NCBI RefSeq assembly: GCF_003725795.1
Contig: NZ_RBEE01000042.1
Coordinates: 1-64,000 of the forward strand
Reading direction: 5' to 3'
From: Pedobacter jejuensis
GTDB lineage: Bacteria; Bacteroidota; Bacteroidia; Sphingobacteriales; Sphingobacteriaceae
DNA length: 64,000 nt
Shown here: positions 1-8,086 of the stretch, one piece after another
How the letters are laid out: each line of letters opens with the position of its first letter
Position numbering within the stretch: position 1 is the first letter of the stretch
Notes under the pieces: generated by a model
What the model saw: only the letters and a program-made list of their open reading frames with translations
Database searches by the model: none
Told to the model about the DNA's origin: nothing
Position numbers and translations under genes: made by a program

Positions 1-78
1 CAATGAACCAATGAACCAATGAACCAATGAACCAATGAACCAATGAACCAATGAACCAATGAACCAATGAACCAATGA
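1..78. repeat. 8-bp tandem repeat CAATGAAC, about 9.75 copies
   Basis: Perfect copies of the 8-mer CAATGAAC run from the window edge to base 78, so the true array may be longer. It ends 5 bp from the stop codon of the helicase gene on the minus strand and therefore lies directly 3' of that gene. There is no spacer structure, so it is a simple microsatellite-like array and not a CRISPR. Confidence 0.97.
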
Positions 79-82
79 GTTC

Positions 83-1387
83 CTAACTAGCTACCTCAAG
101 TTTCAATTTTTTCCCTTTTATTTTTTCTCCACTTAACGCTTTCAAAAGCTTTTCTACAACTTTTCTTTTAACAGCTACATAACTGGTTGTATCCTTAACT
201 TCGATAAGCCCTAAATCTTCTTTTTGTAAACCACCTTTTTGCAAAAATAATCCAACAATATCAATTTTGTTAATTTTATCTTTTTTTCCATTTGCGATGT
301 ATAGAGTCACCCAATCACTTGCTTCAGGCAATTTATATTTATCGCCTAACTGCTCTAACTCAATATTTTCGGGAAGATATTTATAATGCTCTTCTTCTGT
401 TAAAATCGCATACGCGGTACCTTTCGCGTTCATACGTGCGGTTCTTCCATTTCTATGAATGTACGCATCTTCGGTGTAAGGCAATTGATAATGTACGATA
501 TTTTCTACCTCCGGAATATCCAATCCACGGGCTGCTAAATCAGTAGTAATTAATATTTTATGACTACCATTTCTAAATTTCAAAAGTGCTTTTTCTCTAT
601 CGGCCTGCTCCATTCCCCCATGGAAAACATCATGTCCTAAACCATGCTCAAAAAGTAAATCGCTAATCCTATCTACAGTTTCTCGGTGATTACAAAAGAC
701 CAGGGTATTGGAGCCACCAATTTTACTCAACAATTTAAATAGTACTTCAAGTTTATCTGCTGCTGGAGCTATTACTTTCTTTAGCTTTAAATCTGGCTTT
801 ACCTGATTATCTTTTGAAAAATCTACTTCAGCAGGATTTTTTAGCTTTACAAAAGCAGGTATCTCCTCCATTTTCGTTGCCGAAGTTAAAATTCTTTGTT
901 TGAGGGATAGAAGTGTACCGATAATATAGGACATATCCTGCTCAAAACCGAATTCAAGTGACTTATCGAACTCATCTAAAATCAAAGTTTCAATAAAGGA
1001 TTCATCAAAATTGTGGCGTTCTAAATGATAGGCGATTCGACCAGGCGTACCGATTAAAACTGCTGGTGGATGCGCCAGGTTGTTTTTTTCAATTCGTACA
1101 GCATGACCACCGTAACAACAGTTTACTTTAAAAGGCGAACCCATTTGTTTAAAAACCTGCTCAATTTGTAATGCAAGTTCTCTAGACGGAACTAAAATTA
1201 GAGCCTGTACACCTTTAGAATCTGTTTTTAAACCAGATAATAAGGGAAGCAAGAATGCTAATGTTTTGCCTGAACCAGTTGGTGCAATTAATACAACATC
1301 TTTGCCTGCTTCAACAGCGTTTATAGATGCATTTTGCATCTCATTAAGTGCAGTTATATTTAATTTTTTAAGCGCATTTTCTTTCAT
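83..1387 (-). CDS. DEAD-box RNA helicase, DbpA-like
   Basis: ATP-dependent RNA helicase, probably acting on rRNA during ribosome assembly or on structured mRNA. Motif I is APTGSGKT (about residue 35), followed by PSRELA, TPGR, SAT, the TTDLAARGLD motif V and HRNGRTAR motif VI. Motif II reads DEFD rather than DEAD, near residue 140. The last 75 residues look like the DbpA/CsdA RNA-binding domain (IDIVGLFLQ..., ending in a basic KGKKLKLE stretch), which in the family binds 23S rRNA hairpin 92. The frame extends upstream to a TTG at 1394-1396, but that codon lies inside a TACCTTTG promoter box, so I use the ATG at 1385-1387 (434 aa). The helicase class is secure; the substrate is inferred. Confidence 0.93.
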   Translation of the reverse strand: MKENALKKLNITALNEMQNASINAVEAGKDVVLIAPTGSGKTLAFLLPLLSGLKTDSKGVQALILVPSRELALQIEQVFKQMGSPFKVNCCYGGHAVRIEKNNLAHPPAVLIGTPGRIAYHLERHNFDESFIETLILDEFDKSLEFGFEQDMSYIIGTLLSLKQRILTSATKMEEIPAFVKLKNPAEVDFSKDNQVKPDLKLKKVIAPAADKLEVLFKLLSKIGGSNTLVFCNHRETVDRISDLLFEHGLGHDVFHGGMEQADREKALLKFRNGSHKILITTDLAARGLDIPEVENIVHYQLPYTEDAYIHRNGRTARMNAKGTAYAILTEEEHYKYLPENIELEQLGDKYKLPEASDWVTLYIANGKKDKINKIDIVGLFLQKGGLQKEDLGLIEVKDTTSYVAVKRKVVEKLLKALSGEKIKGKKLKLEVAS

Positions 1388-1393
1388 CACGCT

Positions 1394-1401
1394 CAAAGGT
1401 A
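1394..1401 (-). promoter_or_regulatory. Bacteroidota -7 promoter box TACCTTTG of the helicase gene
   Basis: On the minus strand TACCTTTG fits the TAnnTTTG consensus. A TTTG that could be the -33 element lies 17 nt further upstream. Only 6 nt separate the box from the ATG, so the mRNA would start at or very near the start codon. Confidence 0.6.
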
Positions 1402-1435
1402 AGCATTTCTTGATGTAGCAAACTCAGTAAAATTA

Positions 1436-1654
1436 TTAGCGTTTTAAAAATCGTTGTTTTAATCTTTTCAGTACCGAAAAATTAAGTTTCTTTTCTAATA
1501 ACAATAACATTTTGCCTCTTTGCGATAAAGAATTCGTAACTTTCTCATTAACAGCATCCACTGAAGAAATAATTCGTTCTGTTAAATCATCAGCAAATTT
1601 GTTTGCTCTGCTTTGTTGCAACAACTGAAACTCTTGTATTAATTCTGCTTTCAT
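1436..1654 (-). CDS. small hypothetical helical protein, 72 aa
   Basis: I do not recognise this protein. It starts at an ATG (1652-1654) and has no signal peptide or membrane segment. It is predicted largely alpha-helical, with a glutamine-rich N-terminus and a strongly basic C-terminus (LKRLKQRFLKR), so nucleic-acid or ribosome contact is possible but unproven. It is followed after about 50 bp by the DbpA-like helicase on the same strand; the helicase has its own promoter box. Codon use matches the neighbours and no other frame competes. Confidence 0.55.
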   Translation of the reverse strand: MKAELIQEFQLLQQSRANKFADDLTERIISSVDAVNEKVTNSLSQRGKMLLLLEKKLNFSVLKRLKQRFLKR

Positions 1655-1873
1655 AATTCAAGTGATTTGGTTAACTAATAAATAAATGTAACGCTTTAAA
1701 AACCCAATTTGTTGCAAAAAAAATGAAAAACAACTAACACTTTACACTTAACTTGTTGATAACTAAACTTTTGTTAGCAAATAAACAATTGCTTATTAAC
1801 GTTAATTTAATTTGCAACACTTATTTTTATAAAAACCTGATTACCATTTGTTAAACTCAAAATACAACAATGT

Positions 1874-2347
1874 ATGACATGGAAAAAATTTAGTGGCGAA
1901 GTTATCCAAACTTCCATCCTCGAAGAAATAGAACAAGCAATTATTAGAGAAACAGAAAAGGGTTATAAGCTAAAGGTCTGTATCGGTACAGACTCACAAG
2001 TTAAAGGCTTAATAACTGATTTTGCCACCGTAATTGTATTGCTCAGAGCGCATCATGGTGGTTTTATGTATATCCATCAAGAAAAATCATCACAACAAGT
2101 AAGCATTAAAGAACGCATGTTGATGGAAGTTCAAAAATCAATAGAAACTGCCTACTCCATTTGCGACCTATTGGATGTTTATGACGTTGCATTAGAAGTG
2201 CATGCAGATATTAATACCAATCCATCATTTAAATCTAACAAGGCACTAAATGATGCAATGGGTTATATTTTAAGCATGGGATTTATATTTAAAGCGAAAC
2301 CAGAAGCCTTTGCAAGTTCTACCTGCGCAGATAAAATGGTTCATTAG
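1874..2347 (+). CDS. YkuK-family (DUF458) RNase H-like protein
   Basis: A 157-residue protein of the YkuK/DUF458 family, which adopts an RNase H-like fold; its substrate is not established. The family's GTDSQ motif is at residues 39-43, with the putative metal-binding Asp at 40. Further family signatures are VHADINTNP near residue 116 and the C-terminal AFASSTCADKMV. The start is ATG 1874; the ATG at 1870 is out of frame and quickly stops. It is transcribed divergently from the 72-aa gene, with 219 bp of AT-rich DNA between them that should hold both promoters. Length is normal for the family. Confidence 0.8.
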   Translation: MTWKKFSGEVIQTSILEEIEQAIIRETEKGYKLKVCIGTDSQVKGLITDFATVIVLLRAHHGGFMYIHQEKSSQQVSIKERMLMEVQKSIETAYSICDLLDVYDVALEVHADINTNPSFKSNKALNDAMGYILSMGFIFKAKPEAFASSTCADKMVH

Positions 2348-2395
2348 GTTTGAATTCGGATTTTATTGGAGTATCTTTAAACATAATTTACCGAG

Positions 2396-2923
2396 ATGAA
2401 AAAGATACTCCTCCCTATTTTTGCTTTGTTAATTACATTTTCTGCATTTGCCCAAACAGATGATAAAGACACTTATACAAAAATTGGAGATGATGCACCA
2501 AAATTTAGTTTTGAACTCGAAAAAGGAAAAACAGTAAAAATTGCAGATTATAAAGGCAAACTCATATTAATTAACTTATTTGCAACCTGGTGCCCGCCAT
2601 GCAATATCGAGTTACCATTAGTTCAAAAAGATATTTGGGATAAGCATAAAGACAATAAAAACTTCGCATTTTTTGTATTTGGTCGTGAAGAAGGCTGGGA
2701 TAAACTCATACTTTATAAAGCTAAAAAAGGGTTCACCTTCCCAATATTGCCCGATTTGAAAATGGAGGTCTTTAACAAATTCGCAAAACAATCCATCCCA
2801 AGAAATATTTTAATCGATGAAAGTGGCAAAATCATTTATCAATCTATGGGCTACGAGGAAAAGGAATTTCAATCGCTAGTGAAATTGATCAATGATAAAT
2901 TAAATCAGAAAACAACAAAATAA
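2396..2923 (+). CDS. TlpA-like periplasmic thioredoxin (redoxin)
   Basis: Secreted thiol-disulfide oxidoreductase of the TlpA/ResA type. It has a clean signal peptide (residues 1-20, ending SAFAQ), a thioredoxin fold and the active site WCPPC with cysteines 66 and 69. After the active site come the family's IELP segment and the cis-proline region SIPRNILID. Such proteins reduce disulfides in periplasmic or outer-membrane partners, often apocytochromes. A periplasmic location is expected from the signal sequence; the partner is unknown. The next gene follows after 31 bp on the same strand, so the two may be co-transcribed. Confidence 0.88.
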   Translation: MKKILLPIFALLITFSAFAQTDDKDTYTKIGDDAPKFSFELEKGKTVKIADYKGKLILINLFATWCPPCNIELPLVQKDIWDKHKDNKNFAFFVFGREEGWDKLILYKAKKGFTFPILPDLKMEVFNKFAKQSIPRNILIDESGKIIYQSMGYEEKEFQSLVKLINDKLNQKTTK

Positions 2924-2954
2924 CATGTTTGGTGTTTGAATATAAAACTATAAC

Positions 2955-3422
2955 TTGAAAACTTACAGATTAGAATTTTCGCAAAAAATCCCAGTTTCTT
3001 TAGATACCGCTTGGGATTTCTTTTCATCACCACTTAACCTTTCTGAAATCACACCAAAAGATATGACTTTTGATGTTACATCACCGATACAAAAAGACAC
3101 AAAAATGTACACGGGGATGATTATTACTTACAAAGTTTCGCCTTTGCTGGGTATTAAATTAAACTGGATGACAGAAATAACGCATGTTAAAGATAAAGAG
3201 TATTTTATCGATGAGCAGCGATTTGGTCCTTTTGCATTTTGGCATCACAACCACCATTTCGAAGCTGTAGAAGGTGGAGTTTTAATGCATGATATCCTTC
3301 ATTATGCAATTGGATGGGGCCCAATTGGCTCTATTGCTAATGCTGTTGTAGTAAACAATAAAATAAACAATATTTTTAATTTCAGATATAAAAAGGTAGA
3401 AGAGCTTTTTGGTAAACTATAA
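2955..3422 (+). CDS. SRPBCC-family (START-like) ligand-binding protein
   Basis: A 155-residue cytoplasmic protein with the SRPBCC/Bet v1-like helix-grip pattern: N-terminal LEFSQKIPVSLDTAWDFFSS, a central WMTEITHV strand, then FGPFAFWHHNHHFE and a long C-terminal helix. Relatives are annotated as cell-division inhibitor SulA-like or polyketide cyclase-like, without proven function. The start is TTG (2955-2957); there is no in-frame ATG before residue 50 and the TTG gives the expected family N-terminus MKTYRLEF. It ends 6 bp from the stop codon of the convergent DUF4468 gene. Confidence 0.8.
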   Translation: MKTYRLEFSQKIPVSLDTAWDFFSSPLNLSEITPKDMTFDVTSPIQKDTKMYTGMIITYKVSPLLGIKLNWMTEITHVKDKEYFIDEQRFGPFAFWHHNHHFEAVEGGVLMHDILHYAIGWGPIGSIANAVVVNNKINNIFNFRYKKVEELFGKL

Positions 3423-3428
3423 CACTGA

Positions 3429-4004
3429 TTACCACTTTTTAGTTGATACCGTATTTGCCTTAGTTTTTTGCTTATCAACTATATTTGTTGCTAATGCCTT
3501 TTTAAAGTTTTCAGCAAATTTCGCTGTTTTATTATAAGCGCTTTCTAAAATATCTTTCCATTCACCAGCATTAAGTTTGCCAGGAGTTTTTTCTAAAGCT
3601 GTTCCTACTTTGGTTGTAGCTACATAATTACCATAGCGATCTCTTTGGTAAGGAATATATTCAAAATCTGAAAGCCAATAACGGTATTTCTTGTCGCGGG
3701 CCTCAAAATTTAAAATGTAGTTAACTTCTCCGCTTGGATGACCAGCAACTAAAATGGTTTTATCGATTACCATTTTACCTTTTGCAGTAATTGAGCTATC
3801 CGTTGAGTTTTGCTTTACAATCGATTTTTTGTCAGCATTTAAAAAAGTATTTGCTCTCATCAATAAACTATCTTTTGGTGTAGTTTTAACATCTACAACC
3901 TCATAATAAATAAATTTACCGCTATCATCTAAAGGAAATTGCTTTTGCTGCGCTGAAACTTTAAAGGATATTATTGCTATAAATAAAATGAAGAGATATT
4001 TCAT
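3429..4004 (-). CDS. secreted DUF4468 protein (TBP-like fold)
   Basis: A 191-residue protein with a signal peptide (residues 1-18, cleavage after VSA) and the DUF4468 pattern: a hydrophobic GKFIYYEVVDV segment, then alternating strands around KGKMVIDK and YILNFEARDKKYRYWLSDFEYIP. The domain is widespread in Bacteroidota periplasmic proteins and its role is unknown. The C-terminal 40 residues are lysine-rich and probably disordered. It is monocistronic by position, convergent with the SRPBCC gene. Confidence 0.75.
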   Translation of the reverse strand: MKYLFILFIAIISFKVSAQQKQFPLDDSGKFIYYEVVDVKTTPKDSLLMRANTFLNADKKSIVKQNSTDSSITAKGKMVIDKTILVAGHPSGEVNYILNFEARDKKYRYWLSDFEYIPYQRDRYGNYVATTKVGTALEKTPGKLNAGEWKDILESAYNKTAKFAENFKKALATNIVDKQKTKANTVSTKKW

Positions 4005-4035
4005 GGGTTAAATGCTTAAGCTAAAATTAAAGGTA

Positions 4036-4066
4036 ACAAAAAGCCTCCGACTATAAGACGGAGGCT
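4036..4066 (-). terminator. Rho-independent terminator after the porin gene
   Basis: Perfect 8-bp stem AGCCTCCG (4042-4049) with CGGAGGCT (4059-4066) around a 9-nt loop. Read on the minus strand it is followed by a T run, placing it 26 bp downstream of the porin stop codon. Confidence 0.88.
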
Positions 4067-4091
4067 GATTAAATAATTTATATATCAATAG

Positions 4092-5108
4092 TTAAAAGGC
4101 GTAAACTGCTGCTAAAGAAAATTGCCCTGCATTTGGTGCAGCACCAGCGGTTTTATTAAAAAACGGTTTATCTCCATTGTGGTCTAACCTTACCTCAGGG
4201 ATAAAGGTTAAACCTCCTGATTTAATGTTTGCTGTAAATGTAACGCCAGTATATGAAGTTCCCGGAGTTGCACCAACGTCTTTGTATTTGAAATACTCTC
4301 CCCTTAATCCTAAAGTTACTGCATCAGCAACAGCTATTTGAGGGTATAATGCAACACCAGCGTAACCACCAGCATCATCGGCCATATCGTAATTTGCAGC
4401 ATTTAAACCCAGCTTAAATGCTTTTGAAATTTGGTACGAGGTTGTTAAATCTTCAATGGTTCCATAACCGTATGGGTCTGCACCAGATAAAACATTCAGA
4501 TAAGCGGTCCAGCCTTCAACAGGTGAAACCATTAATTGGGCACCAATGCTTGAAACACCTCTTGTTGCGCTGTAAACGTTCCAATCATTAAACAAACCGG
4601 CCATTAAACTCACTTTATCTGAGAATTTATAGGTTGCTTTAATCCCCGCATTTTGGAAAGGCCCATTTGTAAATAAATAAGATGTAGAATAATTAAAATT
4701 TCCAACCGGAGATATTACTTCGTAACCAATAAATGTACCCATATAACCTGCAGTCATCGAAAACTTATCAGAGAAATCGTAGTTTACATATAAGTTTTGA
4801 ATATGAAACGATGAGTTGTTATTAGCTGCATCAGGAATAGATTGTGTTTGACCGCGAGGACCAAAAGAAATCTCGCCAACAAATGATGCTTTTCCTGTTT
4901 TTTTCTTCAACACTAAATCTATCATACCTAATGAAACCGAATTATGGTCGGATGCGAAAGAAGTTGGAATATTAGGTCTTTTTGCAAAATCGTATTTGTA
5001 ATAGGTATCAACCGACCCTGAAAATTCGAGCGGGGAGGTTGGCGCCTCTTGCGCCAGGGCACACGTAGTGCTTGCTATACTAAATATAGCAGATAAAAAT
5101 TTCTTCAT
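4092..5108 (-). CDS. OmpL-like outer-membrane porin paired with amt
   Basis: A 338-residue outer-membrane beta barrel of the putative porin-2 (OmpL-like) class. The signal peptide runs to about residue 19 (CALAQ). The mature protein opens with FSGSVDTYYKYDF, typical of this family, continues with alternating amphipathic strands, and ends in a terminal aromatic (AAVYAF), the usual barrel-assembly signal. It lies 40 bp downstream of amt on the same strand and ends at a strong terminator, so the two form a transcription unit. The context suggests a general or ammonium-related solute pore supplying Amt; specificity cannot be read from the sequence. Confidence 0.82.
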   Translation of the reverse strand: MKKFLSAIFSIASTTCALAQEAPTSPLEFSGSVDTYYKYDFAKRPNIPTSFASDHNSVSLGMIDLVLKKKTGKASFVGEISFGPRGQTQSIPDAANNNSSFHIQNLYVNYDFSDKFSMTAGYMGTFIGYEVISPVGNFNYSTSYLFTNGPFQNAGIKATYKFSDKVSLMAGLFNDWNVYSATRGVSSIGAQLMVSPVEGWTAYLNVLSGADPYGYGTIEDLTTSYQISKAFKLGLNAANYDMADDAGGYAGVALYPQIAVADAVTLGLRGEYFKYKDVGATPGTSYTGVTFTANIKSGGLTFIPEVRLDHNGDKPFFNKTAGAAPNAGQFSLAAVYAF

Positions 5109-5148
5109 GTTTGAGCTTTGTTTGGGGTTTAGATATAAATATGCTTAT

Positions 5149-6552
5149 TTAAAGTGCTTCTTGTACCGGACTATTCGATGCAACATAAGCTGCCTTTTCA
5201 TTTACCAATAAAGTACCTTGAGAGTATTTTTCATTGTGTTGTGATGCATCCAATCCAATTTCTTCTTCTTCATCAGAAACTCTTATTGGGTTGATTAAAT
5301 TTACCAATTTAAAGATGATAAATGATACAACAAAACTGAATATAATAACAATTACAGCACCCTTTAATTGAGTTACAAAAAACGCCGGATTGCCATAAAA
5401 TAAACCATCAGCACCTGCTGCATTTACCGTTTTAGTAGCGAAAACACCTGTTAAAAGCATACCAACAATACCACCAACACCGTGACAAGGAAATACATCT
5501 AAAGTATCATCTAAGCTTGTTTTTTGTTTCCATGAAACAACTAAGTTAGATACAACAGCTGCTATTGCACCGATAAAGATACTAGAAGGAATACTCACAA
5601 AACCAGCACCTGGCGTAATGGCTACCAAGCCAACTACTGCACCAATACAAAAGCCTAAAACTGAAGGTTTTTTACCTCTGGCAACATCAAAAAACATCCA
5701 CGATAAACCTGCCGCACCAGCTGCAGTATTGGTAGTTAAAAAGGCAGAAACTGCTAAACTATTTGCACCCAATGCAGAACCAGCGTTAAAGCCGAACCAG
5801 CCAAACCATAATAAACCTGTACCAATTAATACGTAAGGAATATTTGCAGGTGGAACTTCTTGATGTTCTAAGTGAGATTTTCTACGTTTTAAAACCAATG
5901 CGCCAGCCAATGCAGCCATACCAGCAGAAATGTGAACTACGGTACCACCAGCAAAATCTAACACACCCATTTTAAATAAGAAACCTTGTGGGTGCCATGT
6001 CCAATGTGCTAAAGGAGAATAAACGAATATTGCGAATAAAACAATAAATAGTATGTAAGATGTAAAACGAATACGTTCTGCAACTGCACCAACCACTAAG
6101 CCCGGGGTTATAATTGCAAACATTAGTTGAAACACAGCAAACAAAGATAGCGGAATAGTTAAGTCGGCTCCTCCTTGCAAATGCGGTGCGCCAGAATTTA
6201 CACCTTTAAAAAACAAAAATGTTGATGGGTTACCAATAAATCCACCAATGGTATCACCAAAAGCTAAACTAAACCCTACAACAGTCCAAAGTACTGTTAT
6301 AACTCCGGCTGCTACAACACTTTTAATCATTGTAGATAATACATTTTTACGATGAACCATTCCACCATAAAAAAATGCTAAACCTGGAGTCATTAAGAAT
6401 ACAAGTGCAGATGCGATTAATATAAAAGCGATGTCAGGACCACTATATTTACCTTCATCAAAATTTGGAAGCAGTGGAACAAATAGTGCCAGTATTGCAA
6501 ATACCATTAGTATCACAAAAGGAGCATACTGTTTAACTAAAATTTTAGCCAT
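5149..6552 (-). CDS. amt: ammonium transporter Amt
   Basis: Inner-membrane ammonium channel with about 11 transmembrane helices. The family core is clear: PGLAFFYGGMVHRKNVLST after the second helix, the twin pore histidines at about residues 207 (GGTVVHISAG) and 357 (PCHGVGG), and the WFGFNAGSALGAN signature. The 45-residue cytoplasmic tail carries a DEEEEIGLDASQH stretch close to that of PII-regulated Amt proteins. No glnK/PII gene lies beside it here. Transcription is presumably nitrogen-controlled, but I see no defined operator in the AT-rich upstream region. The porin gene follows 40 bp downstream. Confidence 0.96.
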   Translation of the reverse strand: MAKILVKQYAPFVILMVFAILALFVPLLPNFDEGKYSGPDIAFILIASALVFLMTPGLAFFYGGMVHRKNVLSTMIKSVVAAGVITVLWTVVGFSLAFGDTIGGFIGNPSTFLFFKGVNSGAPHLQGGADLTIPLSLFAVFQLMFAIITPGLVVGAVAERIRFTSYILFIVLFAIFVYSPLAHWTWHPQGFLFKMGVLDFAGGTVVHISAGMAALAGALVLKRRKSHLEHQEVPPANIPYVLIGTGLLWFGWFGFNAGSALGANSLAVSAFLTTNTAAGAAGLSWMFFDVARGKKPSVLGFCIGAVVGLVAITPGAGFVSIPSSIFIGAIAAVVSNLVVSWKQKTSLDDTLDVFPCHGVGGIVGMLLTGVFATKTVNAAGADGLFYGNPAFFVTQLKGAVIVIIFSFVVSFIIFKLVNLINPIRVSDEEEEIGLDASQHNEKYSQGTLLVNEKAAYVASNSPVQEAL

Positions 6553-6897
6553 AGTTTTAGAGATTATTTTGGTTTGGTTATTAAAATTGTTTGATTACCT
6601 GATTTATTTTGATAAAAATACAACATATTGTAACTTTTACACTATGAAATAGAATTATTTTAACGAAATCGACAGATTTTTATAAAACCAAGAAAATAAA
6701 TTGGATTAAATTATAATTAATACAAAAAAAGACTAAAAAAAGTTGCTGTTTTTAAGAAAAACAAAATGATATATATTTATAGAATTATATAATTTTATCT
6801 AAAATTTGATTAAAATTATCCAAAAAATATATCAATAGATAAGAATTGCTAGAAATTTTAAGAAAATCAGCAGAATATTCAATGAAAATGTGTGTTT
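6553..6897. other. AT-rich spacer upstream of amt
   Basis: About 345 bp between the radical SAM stop codon and the amt start, very AT-rich. It should contain the amt promoter and any nitrogen-control site. No ORF, clear hairpin or exact TAnnTTTG box was found. Confidence 0.6.
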
Positions 6898-7845
6898 TTA
6901 GCTGAAATACATTGAACCCTGAATAACGCCACGTTTTTCAATTTCCTTATCAATATATGTTTGAATTGATGATTTATTTAAGCCCCAATTTGGTGCAATT
7001 AATAAATCCCAGTCTGAAATACCAAAAAGCCGCTGGATAACAATATCTGGACGAAGTAATGGGATTAATTCGCAAAGTAAATCTGTATATTCTTCTAATG
7101 TAAAGAGTTTAAAAGGTTCTTTTTTGTATTTAGCTCCCATAATAGAACCCTCTACAATGTGGAGGTGATGAAATTTAACGAACTTAATTTGTGGAAAACG
7201 ATTAATTTCATGAATATATCCCAACATCATCTCTTTAGTTTCCCAAGGAAAACCAAAAATAGTGTGAACGCATAAGTCGAGTTTACTGTTTTCTAATAAT
7301 TTTACGGCTTCAATAAATTCGCCATGACTACAGCCTCTATTAATTTGATTTAAAGTTTCATCATAGATAGATTCCATGCCCATTTCCAAATCCACATCAT
7401 ATCTATCGGTATAACTTTCAAGCAAAGCAACCTTTTCTGCGTCAATACAATCCGGTCTGGTTCCTACAGAAAAACCAACAACATCTTCAGGATTAACAGC
7501 AAGCGCCTCATCATACATCATTTTTAGATAATGCACCGGTGCATAGGTATTTGTGTTTGGCTGGAAGTAAACGATAAATTTATCAGCTTTATAGAAGTTT
7601 TTCCCACGTTCCATCCCTTTTTCCAACTGCTCGCGAATGGTAGGCATTTTACGGGAAATTTCTGGGGTGAAAGAATCTACGTTGCAATACGTACAACCTC
7701 CATAACCTTTACTACCATCGCGGTTTGGGCAGGTGAAACCTCCATCAACAATAGTTTTAAAAACCCTTTGCCCGTTGTATTTCTCACGCAAATGCGTTCC
7801 GTAATTTTTATATCCCTTAATACCTAAATCTACCTGTGTTCCCAT
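6898..7845 (-). CDS. TIGR01212/YhcC-family radical SAM protein
   Basis: Radical SAM enzyme of the YhcC group, function unproven. The iron-sulfur ligands follow the unusual wide spacing of this family, C39-x11-C51-x2-C54 (FTCPNRDG then GGCTYC), rather than CxxxCxxC. Downstream are the GTRPDC motif, the DLEMGMES strand and CVHTIFGFPWET, all characteristic. Length (315 aa) is normal. The frame opens at a TTG (7852-7854), which lies inside a TATTTTTG promoter box, so I use the ATG at 7843-7845. It has its own promoter and no close partner. Confidence 0.9.
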   Translation of the reverse strand: MGTQVDLGIKGYKNYGTHLREKYNGQRVFKTIVDGGFTCPNRDGSKGYGGCTYCNVDSFTPEISRKMPTIREQLEKGMERGKNFYKADKFIVYFQPNTNTYAPVHYLKMMYDEALAVNPEDVVGFSVGTRPDCIDAEKVALLESYTDRYDVDLEMGMESIYDETLNQINRGCSHGEFIEAVKLLENSKLDLCVHTIFGFPWETKEMMLGYIHEINRFPQIKFVKFHHLHIVEGSIMGAKYKKEPFKLFTLEEYTDLLCELIPLLRPDIVIQRLFGISDWDLLIAPNWGLNKSSIQTYIDKEIEKRGVIQGSMYFS

Positions 7846-7851
7846 TTGCTG

Positions 7852-7859
7852 CAAAAATA
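7852..7859 (-). promoter_or_regulatory. -7 promoter box TATTTTTG of the radical SAM gene
   Basis: TATTTTTG on the minus strand matches TAnnTTTG. The ATG follows after 6 nt, predicting a leaderless transcript. No good -33 element was found at the expected distance. Confidence 0.45.
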
Positions 7860-8023
7860 CGAAAATAGCATCAAGTATTAAGTTTACGAACCTTTAAAAA
7901 CATTTAGAATACAATTCAGCAAAATCATTTTTGATTTCTTATGTATACCTATTTTTATGACACCAAGCAAATTGATATCACTTCTGCACCTTTCTCCCAA
8001 AAAACGCAATCAATTAGCTACAT

Positions 8024-8060
8024 AAAAAAAGGGATAGCAAGAACTTAATCTTACCATCCC
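8024..8060 (-). terminator. Rho-independent terminator after the APC permease
   Basis: On the minus strand a 12-bp stem (8049-8060 with 8031-8042, two G-U pairs, 6-nt loop) is followed by seven T residues (8024-8030). As RNA the G-U wobbles are allowed only on this strand, which fixes its direction. It lies 26 bp after the permease stop codon. Confidence 0.85.
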
Positions 8061-8086
8061 CAAATCTTATTAATCCTTAAATCAAC

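Noticed and set aside
6553..6897. Riboswitch or nitrogen-control site upstream of amt
   Set aside because: The region is AT-rich with no recognised aptamer or paired operator; any call would be guesswork.
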